Assembly: GCA_021825585.1 (NCBI GenBank)
Contig: JAKAGT010000001.1
Coordinates: forward strand, 248,001 to 312,000
Direction of reading: 5' to 3'
DNA from: Bacteroidota bacterium
GTDB lineage: Bacteria; Bacteroidota; Ignavibacteria; Kryptoniales; JAKASW01
DNA length: 64,000 nucleotides
Shown here: one piece after another, positions 54,896 to 62,276 of the stretch
Layout of the letters: each line of letters starts with the position of its first letter
Position numbering within the stretch: the first letter of the stretch is position 1
Position numbers and translations under genes: made by a program
Notes under the pieces: generated by a model
Told to the model about the DNA's origin: nothing
Seen by the model: the letters and a program-made list of their open reading frames with translations, nothing else
Database searches by the model: none

Positions 54896-56347
54896 TCAAT
54901 AACGGGGCAAACCGGGATCTACTTTCTCGACCCAGGCGTCAATCCCCCCTAGAAGGTTCTTAACTTTCTTGAAACCGTGCTGCCTCAGGAATGTTGCCGC
55001 CTTCGCGCTTCTCCCACCCATCTTGCAGTGGACCACGATCTCCTTCGACGGGTCGAGTTCGCCGTATCTCTTCGCGAGTTCAGAAAGAGGTATGAGGGGT
55101 GCTCCGAGATTGACTATCTCATATTCCCGCGGCTCACGGACATCCAATATGAAGAGATCATCCCCCCGGTCGAGGCGCAGCTTGAGCTGTTCCACGGTTA
55201 TCTCGGTGTTTTCGTCGACCTTTTCCGAGGCGGGTGCCGGCTTCACTATCCCGCAGAACTGCTCGTAGTCGATAAGAGCATGTATGGACGGGTCGTCGCC
55301 GCATATCGGGCAGTCCGGGTCCTTCCTCAGCTTCATCTCGCGGAATTTGAACTTGAGCGCGTCGAAAAGGACAAGCCTCCCGATGAGCGGTTCGCCCTCG
55401 CCGAGCAGGAGCTTGATAACTTCGAGAGCCTGGAGCGTACCGATTATTCCGGGAAGCACTCCGAGCACGCCGCCTTCTGCGCAGCTCGGGACGAGTCCCG
55501 GAGGAGGCGGAGCAGGATACAGACACCTGTAACACGGACCGCGCTTCGCGTCGAAGACGCTTACCTGACCGTCAAATCGCAAAATAGACCCGTAAACATT
55601 CGGTTTACCCAGAAGAACACAGGCATCATTCACGAGGTACCTCGTGGGAAAGTTGTCCGTGCCGTCGACGATGACATCATAACCGGCAAACAGGTCGAGG
55701 GCGTTCTCGGATAAAAGGCGGGTCTCGTATGTCTCTATCACGATGTGCGGGTTGATGCCCTCGAGGGTCTCGCGCGCGGAATCGAGTTTGGACCTCCCGA
55801 TGTCCACCGTCGAGTGCATTATCTGCCGCTGGAGGTTTGTCTTGTCGACGACGTCAAAATCGACGATGCCGAGTTTCCCCACCCCCGCCGCGGCGAGATA
55901 CATTCCAAGCGGCGAGCCGAGTCCGCCCGCACCGATCATCAGCACTTTCCCCGCCTTCAGCTTCTTCTGCCCTTCCATACCGACCTCCGGAATGATCAGG
56001 TGCCTGCTGTATCGCAGCACCTCGTCATTCGACAGCTGGACCTCGCTGGCGACATCCTGCACATCGACATCCACCCCTCCGGCTATCGACGGGATAATGC
56101 TTACCGTGTCGGTCCCCCTGACAGCAGTCTTATCCTTCTCGAGGTACCTTATATCCTCATCGTTGACATAAATGTTAACGTAGCTTCTGAAGCTGCCGTC
56201 TTCGGCATATAAATGTTGTTTTATCTGGCCATACCTAGCGGTGAGGTTGCCGAGAACCTCGCCTACGGTCGAACCATCTACCTCCACCGTGTCCTGCCTG
56301 TCGGTAAACGGGCGAAGCGGTGTCGGTATGAATATTTTTATCGCCAT
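54896..56347 (-). CDS. CysO-like ubiquitin fold fused to MoeB-type E1 and rhodanese
   Basis: 483 residues, three domains. 1-91: a sulfur-carrier ubiquitin fold strikingly like mycobacterial CysO (IPTPLRPFT, YVNIYVNDEDIRY, VSIIPSIAGG) ending in an internal Gly90-Gly91. 105-365: MoeB/ThiF adenylyltransferase with GAGGLGSP (139-146), NLQRQ, the zinc pairs CYRC (272-275) and CPIC (346-349), and C289 as candidate catalytic Cys. 385-483: rhodanese with active-site C441 (VVHCKMGGRS). The E1 would adenylate and the rhodanese thiolate the carrier C-terminus, giving CysO-thiocarboxylate. The diglycine must first be freed from the fusion; the JAMM protease encoded just upstream could do this. Confidence 0.93.
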   Translation of the reverse strand: MAIKIFIPTPLRPFTDRQDTVEVDGSTVGEVLGNLTARYGQIKQHLYAEDGSFRSYVNIYVNDEDIRYLEKDKTAVRGTDTVSIIPSIAGGVDVDVQDVASEVQLSNDEVLRYSRHLIIPEVGMEGQKKLKAGKVLMIGAGGLGSPLGMYLAAAGVGKLGIVDFDVVDKTNLQRQIMHSTVDIGRSKLDSARETLEGINPHIVIETYETRLLSENALDLFAGYDVIVDGTDNFPTRYLVNDACVLLGKPNVYGSILRFDGQVSVFDAKRGPCYRCLYPAPPPPGLVPSCAEGGVLGVLPGIIGTLQALEVIKLLLGEGEPLIGRLVLFDALKFKFREMKLRKDPDCPICGDDPSIHALIDYEQFCGIVKPAPASEKVDENTEITVEQLKLRLDRGDDLFILDVREPREYEIVNLGAPLIPLSELAKRYGELDPSKEIVVHCKMGGRSAKAATFLRQHGFKKVKNLLGGIDAWVEKVDPGLPRY

Positions 56348-56387
56348 TTTTTCTCCTTGTGGTTCATTTAGAAACTCGCGGACGTTT

Positions 56388-56852
56388 CTAGCGCCCGCTT
56401 CCTCTCTCCTCTTCTATTTTGACCGGCCTCGTTGTCTCGATCGACAGAGGGGTCTCGTTAAACCGGTCCCTGGATTCGGAAAGGAACCAGGCTGTCATCA
56501 CCTTGGCCTCTCCACATGCGACCGAAAGAACGATATATGTAAACCATGGGAGCGCGTGTTCTCTGTCGAACTCGGAAGGAATTGCGGGATGGTCCGGATG
56601 CGAATGGTAAAAACCGAGCAGTTGCAGGTTCCTCTCCGACGCTGCGCGCTCCGCCTGGAGATACTGCTTCGGGGTGATCAGAAATCTCCTGCGCCGATTG
56701 TCTTCCTGCAAATTATCAATCTCGACAACGTCCAGAATTACCGTTTCATCGCCATCGGTCGAACCGAGAAGTATCCCGCAGCATTCTTCCGGATATGTCT
56801 TCTGGCCGTGTTCTTCCATTCTCCGGGCCAGTTCCCTCGAAGTCCTAACCAT
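56388..56852 (-). CDS. mec: JAMM/MPN metalloprotease, Mec-like
   Basis: 154 residues. Zinc-protease motif E22 (YPEECCG), H83-S-H85-P, S93 and D96 (HSHPDHPAIPSEFD): a complete JAMM site. In mycobacteria Mec hydrolyses CysO-cysteine, releasing cysteine. Here it is transcribed between cysM and the CysO-E1 fusion and begins directly at the cysM stop codon. It may in addition cut the Gly-Gly bond inside the fusion protein (inference). Confidence 0.93.
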   Translation of the reverse strand: MVRTSRELARRMEEHGQKTYPEECCGILLGSTDGDETVILDVVEIDNLQEDNRRRRFLITPKQYLQAERAASERNLQLLGFYHSHPDHPAIPSEFDREHALPWFTYIVLSVACGEAKVMTAWFLSESRDRFNETPLSIETTRPVKIEEERGSGR

Positions 56853-57884
56853 TCAGAATCTCCCTCCGTTTCTCCTGCTCACTCCGCCTGAGGCCGGCCG
56901 CGCCTCATCCTTAAGAAAATGTTCAGACGCATATCTTGCTCCGCTATCGGGGAAAACCGTGACTATCACTCCCCCCTCGACCTTCGACGCAAGCTTCAGG
57001 CTTGCCGCCATCGCCGCGCCGCTGGAAATTCCGACAAACAATCCCTCTTGGCGCGCAAGCCGGTCGACCATCTCATATGCCTCCTCGGTGGAGACAGTCA
57101 GCCTCCCATCCTCAACTTTCCTGTCATATATCCCGGGAACGATCGATGTATCGAGGTGCTTCAGTCCTTCGAGGCCGTGCAGCGGTGAATCGGGCTGAAA
57201 CGTAATGCAGCGTATCCCAGGATTGAATTCCTTGAGCCGCCTCGATGTTCCGATGAAAGTCCCGCTCGTTCCAAGCCCCGCCACAAAGTGAGTTACCCTA
57301 TGCTCAGACTGTTCCCATATCTCAACCGCGGTTGTGTTGAAATGGGCCTTCCAGTTCGCCGGATTATTGTACTGGTCCGGGTAGAAATACTTGTCCGGCT
57401 TCGCCGCAACCAGTTCCTTCACCTTCTGCTGAGCGCCGTCTGTCCCGCTCAGCGGGTCGGTCATGATAATCTCCGCACCGTACGCGCGGAGCGCCGCCTT
57501 CCTCTCGATACTCGCGTTTGACGGAAGAGCAAGGACAACCCTGTACCCGAGGACACTCCCAATCATCGCATATGCGATCCCGGTGTTCCCGCTGGTCGCA
57601 TCTATGATCGTCTTGTCACGCGTCAGCGCGCCCGAGTGTTCGGCATCGAGGATCATATTCAATGCGGCGCGGTCTTTTACCGAGCCGCCCGGATTGAACC
57701 ACTCTGCCTTGGCATAAATTTCCATTTCGCCGATTTCCCCCGGCAATTTCCCAATGCGGATAAGCGGAGTATTGCCGATCGTTGCCAGGATAGAATTCCG
57801 ATCGCCCTGCCAGTATCCCTCGCCTCGCTCCGCTATTCCCGGCTCAGCAGGCATCAATCCGCTCTCATATTTGTAAGTCGACAT
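56853..57884 (-). CDS. cysM: cysteine synthase, CysM type (CysO-dependent candidate)
   Basis: 343 residues, fold type II PLP enzyme. PLP Lys is K70 in NPGGSVKDR; TSGNTG (97-102) binds the substrate carboxylate; GLGTSGTFIGTSRRL binds phosphate; a Ser-containing SSGAA is near the end. CysM in mycobacteria uses O-phosphoserine and CysO-thiocarboxylate; the mec and cysO neighbours here suggest the same, but O-acetylserine and sulfide cannot be excluded. The first 25 residues are an unusual extension. It follows the zinc-finger gene by 16 bases. Confidence 0.93.
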   Translation of the reverse strand: MSTYKYESGLMPAEPGIAERGEGYWQGDRNSILATIGNTPLIRIGKLPGEIGEMEIYAKAEWFNPGGSVKDRAALNMILDAEHSGALTRDKTIIDATSGNTGIAYAMIGSVLGYRVVLALPSNASIERKAALRAYGAEIIMTDPLSGTDGAQQKVKELVAAKPDKYFYPDQYNNPANWKAHFNTTAVEIWEQSEHRVTHFVAGLGTSGTFIGTSRRLKEFNPGIRCITFQPDSPLHGLEGLKHLDTSIVPGIYDRKVEDGRLTVSTEEAYEMVDRLARQEGLFVGISSGAAMAASLKLASKVEGGVIVTVFPDSGARYASEHFLKDEARPASGGVSRRNGGRF

Positions 57885-57900
57885 ATCTCTATCTTTCCAG

Positions 57901-58179
57901 TTAAATGGAAGTCGCGGGCGTGTCTTCGCCGTGACTGCTCATCCTTTGACTTATGGCCTTTAATTTCTTGCAGCGTTTGCAGACGCTCTTGTATTGATGA
58001 TAGAAAGCGTCCGGGCTCCGGGTACCACAATAACGGCACTTCGGCGGCTTGCCATAACGGCGCTTCTGGAAGCTGGCATTTCCATATCTCCTCACGCGCA
58101 TGTAGTGCTTCCAGCAAAGCCCGCGGGCCACACTTTGTCCCGGACACCCTTCTATGTTGCAAATGCAATTATTCTGCAT
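57901..58179 (-). CDS. small double zinc-finger protein in the sulfur operon
   Basis: 92 residues. First site C7/C12 with C22 and H25 (CNIEGC, ARGLCWKHY), a treble-clef-like knuckle of the kind seen before HNH-type nucleases; second site C48-x2-C51 and C67-x2-C70 (CRYC, CKRC). Very basic. The ATG at 58179 is preferred; an earlier in-frame ATG lies inside cysG. It overlaps cysG by 11 bases. Nucleic-acid binding is likely; why it sits in a cysteine operon is unknown. It may be a regulator. Confidence 0.75.
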   Translation of the reverse strand: MQNNCICNIEGCPGQSVARGLCWKHYMRVRRYGNASFQKRRYGKPPKCRYCGTRSPDAFYHQYKSVCKRCKKLKAISQRMSSHGEDTPATSI

Positions 58180-59611
58180 ATGAAACCCTTTCCTCTCCGA
58201 AGACCGAGACTCTCTCCGGTGAAAACGTCGATGCATTCCCCGCGAGACTTCTGACCGTCTCGCCTACAACGATTAATCCCGGAAGACCCGACGGCATCTC
58301 GGCCGCCCTTTCGCAAATGTCGTCAAGCGTCCCGACAAAGACCTTCTCATGTCGGGTGGTCCCCCCGAAAATGACGGCCACGGGTCTGGAGGAGGGAACG
58401 CCGTTGGCGAGCAGTCTCTCCACTGTCGGAACAAGATTCCGTGTTCCCATGTAAATCACGACCGTGTCGACGCGCGATGCCGATTCCCAGTCGGCGTGTC
58501 CGGCGTGCTTCGAGGGATCTTCATGGCCGGTCAGGAACAGCACGCTCGATGCTTCCCTTCGGTGAGTCAGCGGTAAACCCAACATAGTGGGCACCCCAAT
58601 CCCCGCCGTTATCCCGGGGACGACCTCCGCTTCTATTCCCGCCTCGCGCAGCGCTTCGACTTCCTCGCCGCCGCGCCCGAAGATAAACGGGTCACCGCCT
58701 TTCAGCCTCACTACGCGCTTTCCCTGAGAGGCCTTCTCGACCAGGAGCCGGTTGATCTCTTCCTGTTTCATACAGTGAGCGCCCGCCCTTTTCCCGACGT
58801 ATATCTTCTCCGAGTCAACAGGAGCTTCGGCAAGAACCTCCGCGCTCACAAGCGCGTCGTAAAGGACAACCCCGGCCGAGCGAAGAATTCTCAGGCCCTT
58901 GAGTGTGATGAGTTCGGGGTCACCAGGTCCCGCACCAACGAGGAAGACTTTCCCTTCACTTTCTCCCTCTGCCTGCCCCTCCGTCTCTGCCTGGTCAATC
59001 GTCATGAAATTCTGTTTCTTGCCGGCGGTTTCACCTTCTACCATTCGAAGTTCATCCTTTACATATTGCTCCAGAATTTTCTTCCTGCTTTCATAGTCAC
59101 TGAAACTCCTTCGGACGTCGTCCCTGATTCTGCCCATCCTCTCAATAACCGAAGGGTAGTTTCCCGAGAATTCGGCGGCAATCTTATCGCGGATAATTTT
59201 TCCGACTGTCGGACTCTTGCCGTTTGTCGAGACGGCAACTTTTAATTCTCCTTCCCGGAATACCGAACCAAGGTAGAACGAGCACAGTTCCGGCTTGTCG
59301 ACCACGTTCACCGGCATCCGCCGCTCACAGGCCTCGGCATATATCTCCTCCTGAACGACGGGATCGTCGGTTGCACCTATTACGATTGAACAACCATCCA
59401 TGTCACCATAGCGGTACTCGCGCCTGATAAGAAGAATCTCGCGCTTAGAAGAGAAGCCGGCAATCAAGGGCGTAACCTGAGGCGCAATAACGACCACATC
59501 GGCGCCGCATCCGAGCAGGCTTTTTATCTTCTCTTCGGCGACATTCCCTCCGCCGACGACAAGCGCTCGCTTGTCCGTAAGCTTCAGGAATGCAGGATAA
59601 AGGCTGTTCAT
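58169..59611 (-). CDS. cysG: siroheme synthase CysG (dehydrogenase/ferrochelatase plus methyltransferase)
   Basis: 480 residues, two halves. 1-205: precorrin-2 dehydrogenase/sirohydrochlorin ferrochelatase, with NAD motif [12 protein letters not shown], and [17 protein letters not shown] charged, Glu/Gly-rich linker. 225-480: uroporphyrinogen-III C-methyltransferase with [47 protein letters not shown] and VVIYMGTRN. It makes the siroheme needed by the sulfite reductase two genes upstream. Overlaps the preceding gene by 4 bases. Confidence 0.97.
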   Translation of the reverse strand: MNSLYPAFLKLTDKRALVVGGGNVAEEKIKSLLGCGADVVVIAPQVTPLIAGFSSKREILLIRREYRYGDMDGCSIVIGATDDPVVQEEIYAEACERRMPVNVVDKPELCSFYLGSVFREGELKVAVSTNGKSPTVGKIIRDKIAAEFSGNYPSVIERMGRIRDDVRRSFSDYESRKKILEQYVKDELRMVEGETAGKKQNFMTIDQAETEGQAEGESEGKVFLVGAGPGDPELITLKGLRILRSAGVVLYDALVSAEVLAEAPVDSEKIYVGKRAGAHCMKQEEINRLLVEKASQGKRVVRLKGGDPFIFGRGGEEVEALREAGIEAEVVPGITAGIGVPTMLGLPLTHRREASSVLFLTGHEDPSKHAGHADWESASRVDTVVIYMGTRNLVPTVERLLANGVPSSRPVAVIFGGTTRHEKVFVGTLDDICERAAEMPSGLPGLIVVGETVRSLAGNASTFSPERVSVFGEERVSYAE

Positions 59612-60132
59612 CCCTGACCTCTCACTTCGGCCTCCGCGGCCGGCAGGCCCGGGACAGAAAAAACTCTCGTCGAAGGAATGCTGCCTCCGATTCCGTTCTC
59701 AATCCTGATTATGTCAATGTCACCCGCAACGGCGACATCGTCTGCGTTTATCCGAAATTTTTCTCTGAGATGCAGCAGGGCAATATTTTTTCCATCGGTA
59801 TCCCTCAGAATCACGTCATCCGGAATGTCGACTTCGTCCGCATCTTCCCATTCGACTGCGAGGAGAGGAAGAGCTCTCGATGAAACGCTCCCGGAAAACA
59901 GGGACTCTGCCAGGAAGTCTCTGTAATCGAATTCACCTGCAAATCCTTCGAACGGCAGGCACGCGCCTGCGGCAAGCCGTTCGATGTCAGACCATCCGCG
60001 TGATGAAATCGTGAGGGATGGGAATTCCTCGATCCTGTCGATAATCGCATTTCTATCGCTTTCACGCATAAATCGGGTGCGATATCTGGCAGCGGAGCGT
60101 TCTTTGGGTCCGGCAATTTTCTTCGAATTCAT
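59608..60132 (-). CDS. ATP-sulfurylase N-terminal-like (PUA-like) domain protein
   Basis: 174 residues. The segment LTISSRGWSDIERLAAGACLPFEGF, then GEFDYRDFLAESLF, parallels the N-terminal domain of Sat-type ATP sulfurylase (Leu-xx-Leu, GxFxPLxGFxxxxDY), and LAVEWEDADEV with DVILRDTDGKNIALLHL continues the fold. The catalytic domain with QTRNP and the HxGH motif is absent, and the stop is normal. So it is a stand-alone domain, not an enzyme. Start at 60132 overlaps the sir stop by 4 bases. No ATP sulfurylase or APS reductase is in the window. Confidence 0.75.
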   Translation of the reverse strand: MNSKKIAGPKERSAARYRTRFMRESDRNAIIDRIEEFPSLTISSRGWSDIERLAAGACLPFEGFAGEFDYRDFLAESLFSGSVSSRALPLLAVEWEDADEVDIPDDVILRDTDGKNIALLHLREKFRINADDVAVAGDIDIIRIENGIGGSIPSTRVFSVPGLPAAEAEVRGQG

Positions 60133-61898
60133 GCGGCACATTCCCCTTCGCCCGTTACGGCGATGAACGCAGTTTCCTGGCCGATGTCGACAAACAACTC
60201 CTTTGTAAGTTTCGCGGGAGCCAGGTCCGACAAGTCTTTGATGTCCTCACGAAATGAGCGAATGCCGACGCGTTCCGCAAATTCCCGGAAATTTTCCTCT
60301 CCGAGCTTCTGAGAGAGGTATCTCTTCAGTAACCTGGAAGCCGCTTCGGCTGCGTGTCTTGCGGGCACTCTTCCGAGAGTTGCCCCAAAAGTATGTTTGC
60401 CGGAATTCAAGCCTCCGCCTATCGATATGATATATGACGGTATCTCGCCTCCGTCGACTTTCTTCGTCGCTCCGTGAAAGCCGATCGCAGCGACGTGATG
60501 TTGTCCGCACGAATTCGGGCAGCCGCTTATCTTTATCCTGAGCCCGCCGAGCAATTCACTCCAGTCGGGCTGCCGCTGGAGCATTTGAGTCAGCTCTCTT
60601 CCGAGCGCGCGGGAATGGGTAATCCCAAGGTTGCAGGTATCCGCTCCCGGGCAGGATGTGACATTCGAGATCTCCAGTGGGCCTGCCTGGTCTAAACCTG
60701 CCGCATTCAGTTCACGATAAACCGGTGTAATTTCAGAAGACCGAATCCATCTCAGAACTATATCCTGCTGGGCCGTCGTTCTCGCCTCGCCTCTCGAGTA
60801 TTCGTCGACAATCCTGCTTATTGCCAGGAGCTGATCCACGGTAAGGTCGCCTATCGTCGTGGTGATATAGACGATGTTGTAGCCTTCCTGCTTCTGTGGG
60901 AAAACATTCGAGCTCCGCCACCTGTCGAAGTCGGCGTCTCCTGTTGCCTCGCTCGGAACCGTTGAATCGACCGGTGTGTAATAGTCCTCGGGATCGGTTT
61001 CAGGTTCCGGGAATCTTCTCCCGGATTCCACGATCTTCTGTCTTCCCTCGAACACTCGCCGTCTGAACTCGTCCGCGCCGAGTTTCCAGAGGACGTACTT
61101 CATTCTCGCCTTGTTCCGGTTCTCCCTGTTCCCCGTCTCATTGAAGATGGCGATGATCGCTTCCGCGGTAGGGACTATTAGTTCAGCCGGCATGAACTCT
61201 TCAAGTATATCTGCCACGCGCGGCTGGCCACCGAGGCCGCCCCCGACGAGAACCCTGAACCCCCGCCTGGGTTCTCCTTCGACTTCTCGTATCTCAGCGA
61301 CGAATCCTATGTCGTGAATCCACGGGATTATTCCGTCACTCTCATCCGAACTCCCCGAAAACGATATCTTGAACTTCCGGGGCAGGGTCTGACTTAGAGA
61401 ATTCCGCAGGAGGTGTTTGGCAAGGAGGTGCGAGTAGGGTGTAACGTCGAACAATTCATTTCTGGAAACGCCCGCAGCAGGCGAACCGACGACGTTGCGG
61501 ACGCTGTTGCCGCAGGCTTCCCGCGTTGTGAGCCCGACTGCGTTAAGTCTCTCCATAACATCAGGAACCGTTTCGAGCTTTACCCAGTGGAGTTGGATAT
61601 CCTGCCTTGTGGTGACATGGGCGATTCCATCTGAATAATCGCGCGCTATGCAGGCGAGCTCTGCAAACTGCGCGGACGTCAACAATCCGTACGGCACCTT
61701 GACGCGAACCATATTGAAACCCTTCTGGTCGGCCCGCTGGCCGTATATCCCCCGGTGAAGCCTGAATTTTTTGAACTCCTCATCGGAAATGTCACCCGAC
61801 AAATAAGCGCTTATCTTCTCGCGCATCTCCCTTATATCTGCGGCGTACGCCTCCCTCGTTTCAATCGACGCAGCCGCTGCTCTGGTTTCCAAAAGCAT
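60129..61898 (-). CDS. sir: siroheme- and [4Fe-4S]-dependent sulfite (or nitrite) reductase, ferredoxin type
   Basis: 589 residues. Two repeated ferrodoxin-like/siroheme domains. HRGIYGQRADQKGFNMVRVKVPYG, THVTTRQDIQLHW-like and NVVGSPAAGVSRNE in the first half; SNVTSCPGADTCNLG (CX5C) and ISGCPNSCGQHHVAAIGF (CX3C) hold the cluster. Its linkage to siroheme and cysteine genes argues for sulfite over nitrite. AGGAGG lies only two bases before the ATG, whereas a TTG two codons on has ideal spacing, so the start could be at 61892. Confidence 0.93.
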   Translation of the reverse strand: MLLETRAAAASIETREAYAADIREMREKISAYLSGDISDEEFKKFRLHRGIYGQRADQKGFNMVRVKVPYGLLTSAQFAELACIARDYSDGIAHVTTRQDIQLHWVKLETVPDVMERLNAVGLTTREACGNSVRNVVGSPAAGVSRNELFDVTPYSHLLAKHLLRNSLSQTLPRKFKISFSGSSDESDGIIPWIHDIGFVAEIREVEGEPRRGFRVLVGGGLGGQPRVADILEEFMPAELIVPTAEAIIAIFNETGNRENRNKARMKYVLWKLGADEFRRRVFEGRQKIVESGRRFPEPETDPEDYYTPVDSTVPSEATGDADFDRWRSSNVFPQKQEGYNIVYITTTIGDLTVDQLLAISRIVDEYSRGEARTTAQQDIVLRWIRSSEITPVYRELNAAGLDQAGPLEISNVTSCPGADTCNLGITHSRALGRELTQMLQRQPDWSELLGGLRIKISGCPNSCGQHHVAAIGFHGATKKVDGGEIPSYIISIGGGLNSGKHTFGATLGRVPARHAAEAASRLLKRYLSQKLGEENFREFAERVGIRSFREDIKDLSDLAPAKLTKELFVDIGQETAFIAVTGEGECAA

Positions 61899-61913
61899 CT
61901 CCTCCTATTTGAA

Positions 61914-61950
61914 TTCCCGGCATTCGAGCTATTTCACGAACTGCCGGGAA
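61914..61950 (-). promoter_or_regulatory. hairpin just before the sir ribosome-binding site
   Basis: TTCCCGGCA (61950-61942) pairs with TGCCGGGAA (61922-61914), and TTCG inside with CGAA (61940-61937 with 61926-61923). No T-run follows. It lies 7 bases before AGGAGG and may modulate translation or protect the mRNA left after antitermination. Confidence 0.6.
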
Positions 61951-61962
61951 AATGTATATAAG

Positions 61963-61996
61963 AAAAGCCCTTCGTCGGTTTTCAACGAAGGGCTTC
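61963..61996 (-). terminator. intrinsic attenuator terminator of the sir operon
   Basis: On the minus strand AAGCCCTTCGT (61995-61985) pairs perfectly with ACGAAGGGCTT (61975-61965), loop nine bases, followed by TTTTCTT. It lies 27 bases after the leader-peptide stop and 65 bases before sir. An upstream CGAAGG (62046-62041) can pair with CCTTCG (61991-61986) of its left arm as an antiterminator. Confidence 0.9.
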
Positions 61997-62022
61997 AAAT
62001 TTTTGGTCTATCGATTCTTAGG

Positions 62023-62136
62023 TCAACCCAAAGATTCACACCTTCGCGAAACCGAGGCGGTCATCATACAGATACAACAGCAACAGGCGCATGTCATTTG
62101 AATCCCGGGCTTTCGCAACAGCGTGAATTTGTTCAT
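62023..62136 (-). CDS. cysteine-rich leader peptide (attenuator)
   Basis: 37 codons, ATG to TGA, between metB and sir. The peptide contains M-T-C-A-C-C-C-C-I-C-M-M at residues 14-25: six Cys in eight codons (16-23) followed by two Met. A further Cys is at 33. Codons TGC and TGT are both used. The promoter at 62146-62174 places the transcription start near 62139, so the message is probably leaderless; no RBS is present. Slow decoding at scarce Cys-tRNA would hold a ribosome at 62091-62068, leaving CGAAGG at 62046 free to block the terminator. With ample cysteine the ribosome would continue to the stop, cover CGAAGG and allow termination. Confidence 0.85.
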   Translation of the reverse strand: MNKFTLLRKPGIQMTCACCCCICMMTASVSRRCESLG

Positions 62137-62145
62137 CGTTGATAA

Positions 62146-62174
62146 AAGTTATTAATACTTAATTATTTTGTCAA
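62146..62174 (-). promoter_or_regulatory. predicted promoter of the Cys leader/sir operon
   Basis: -35 TTGACA (62174-62169), 17-base spacer, -10 TAACTT (62151-62146). Predicted start of transcription about 62139, three bases before the leader ATG. Confidence 0.65.
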
Positions 62175-62276
62175 GTTTTATGGTTCCGGAAAATTCTAAA
62201 TTGACAAATAATTTAGTGCGATTCCGGGCGCATTTCCGGGTTTTGTCGGAGTTTGGCTTTTTCCTGTGTCGGGTCA

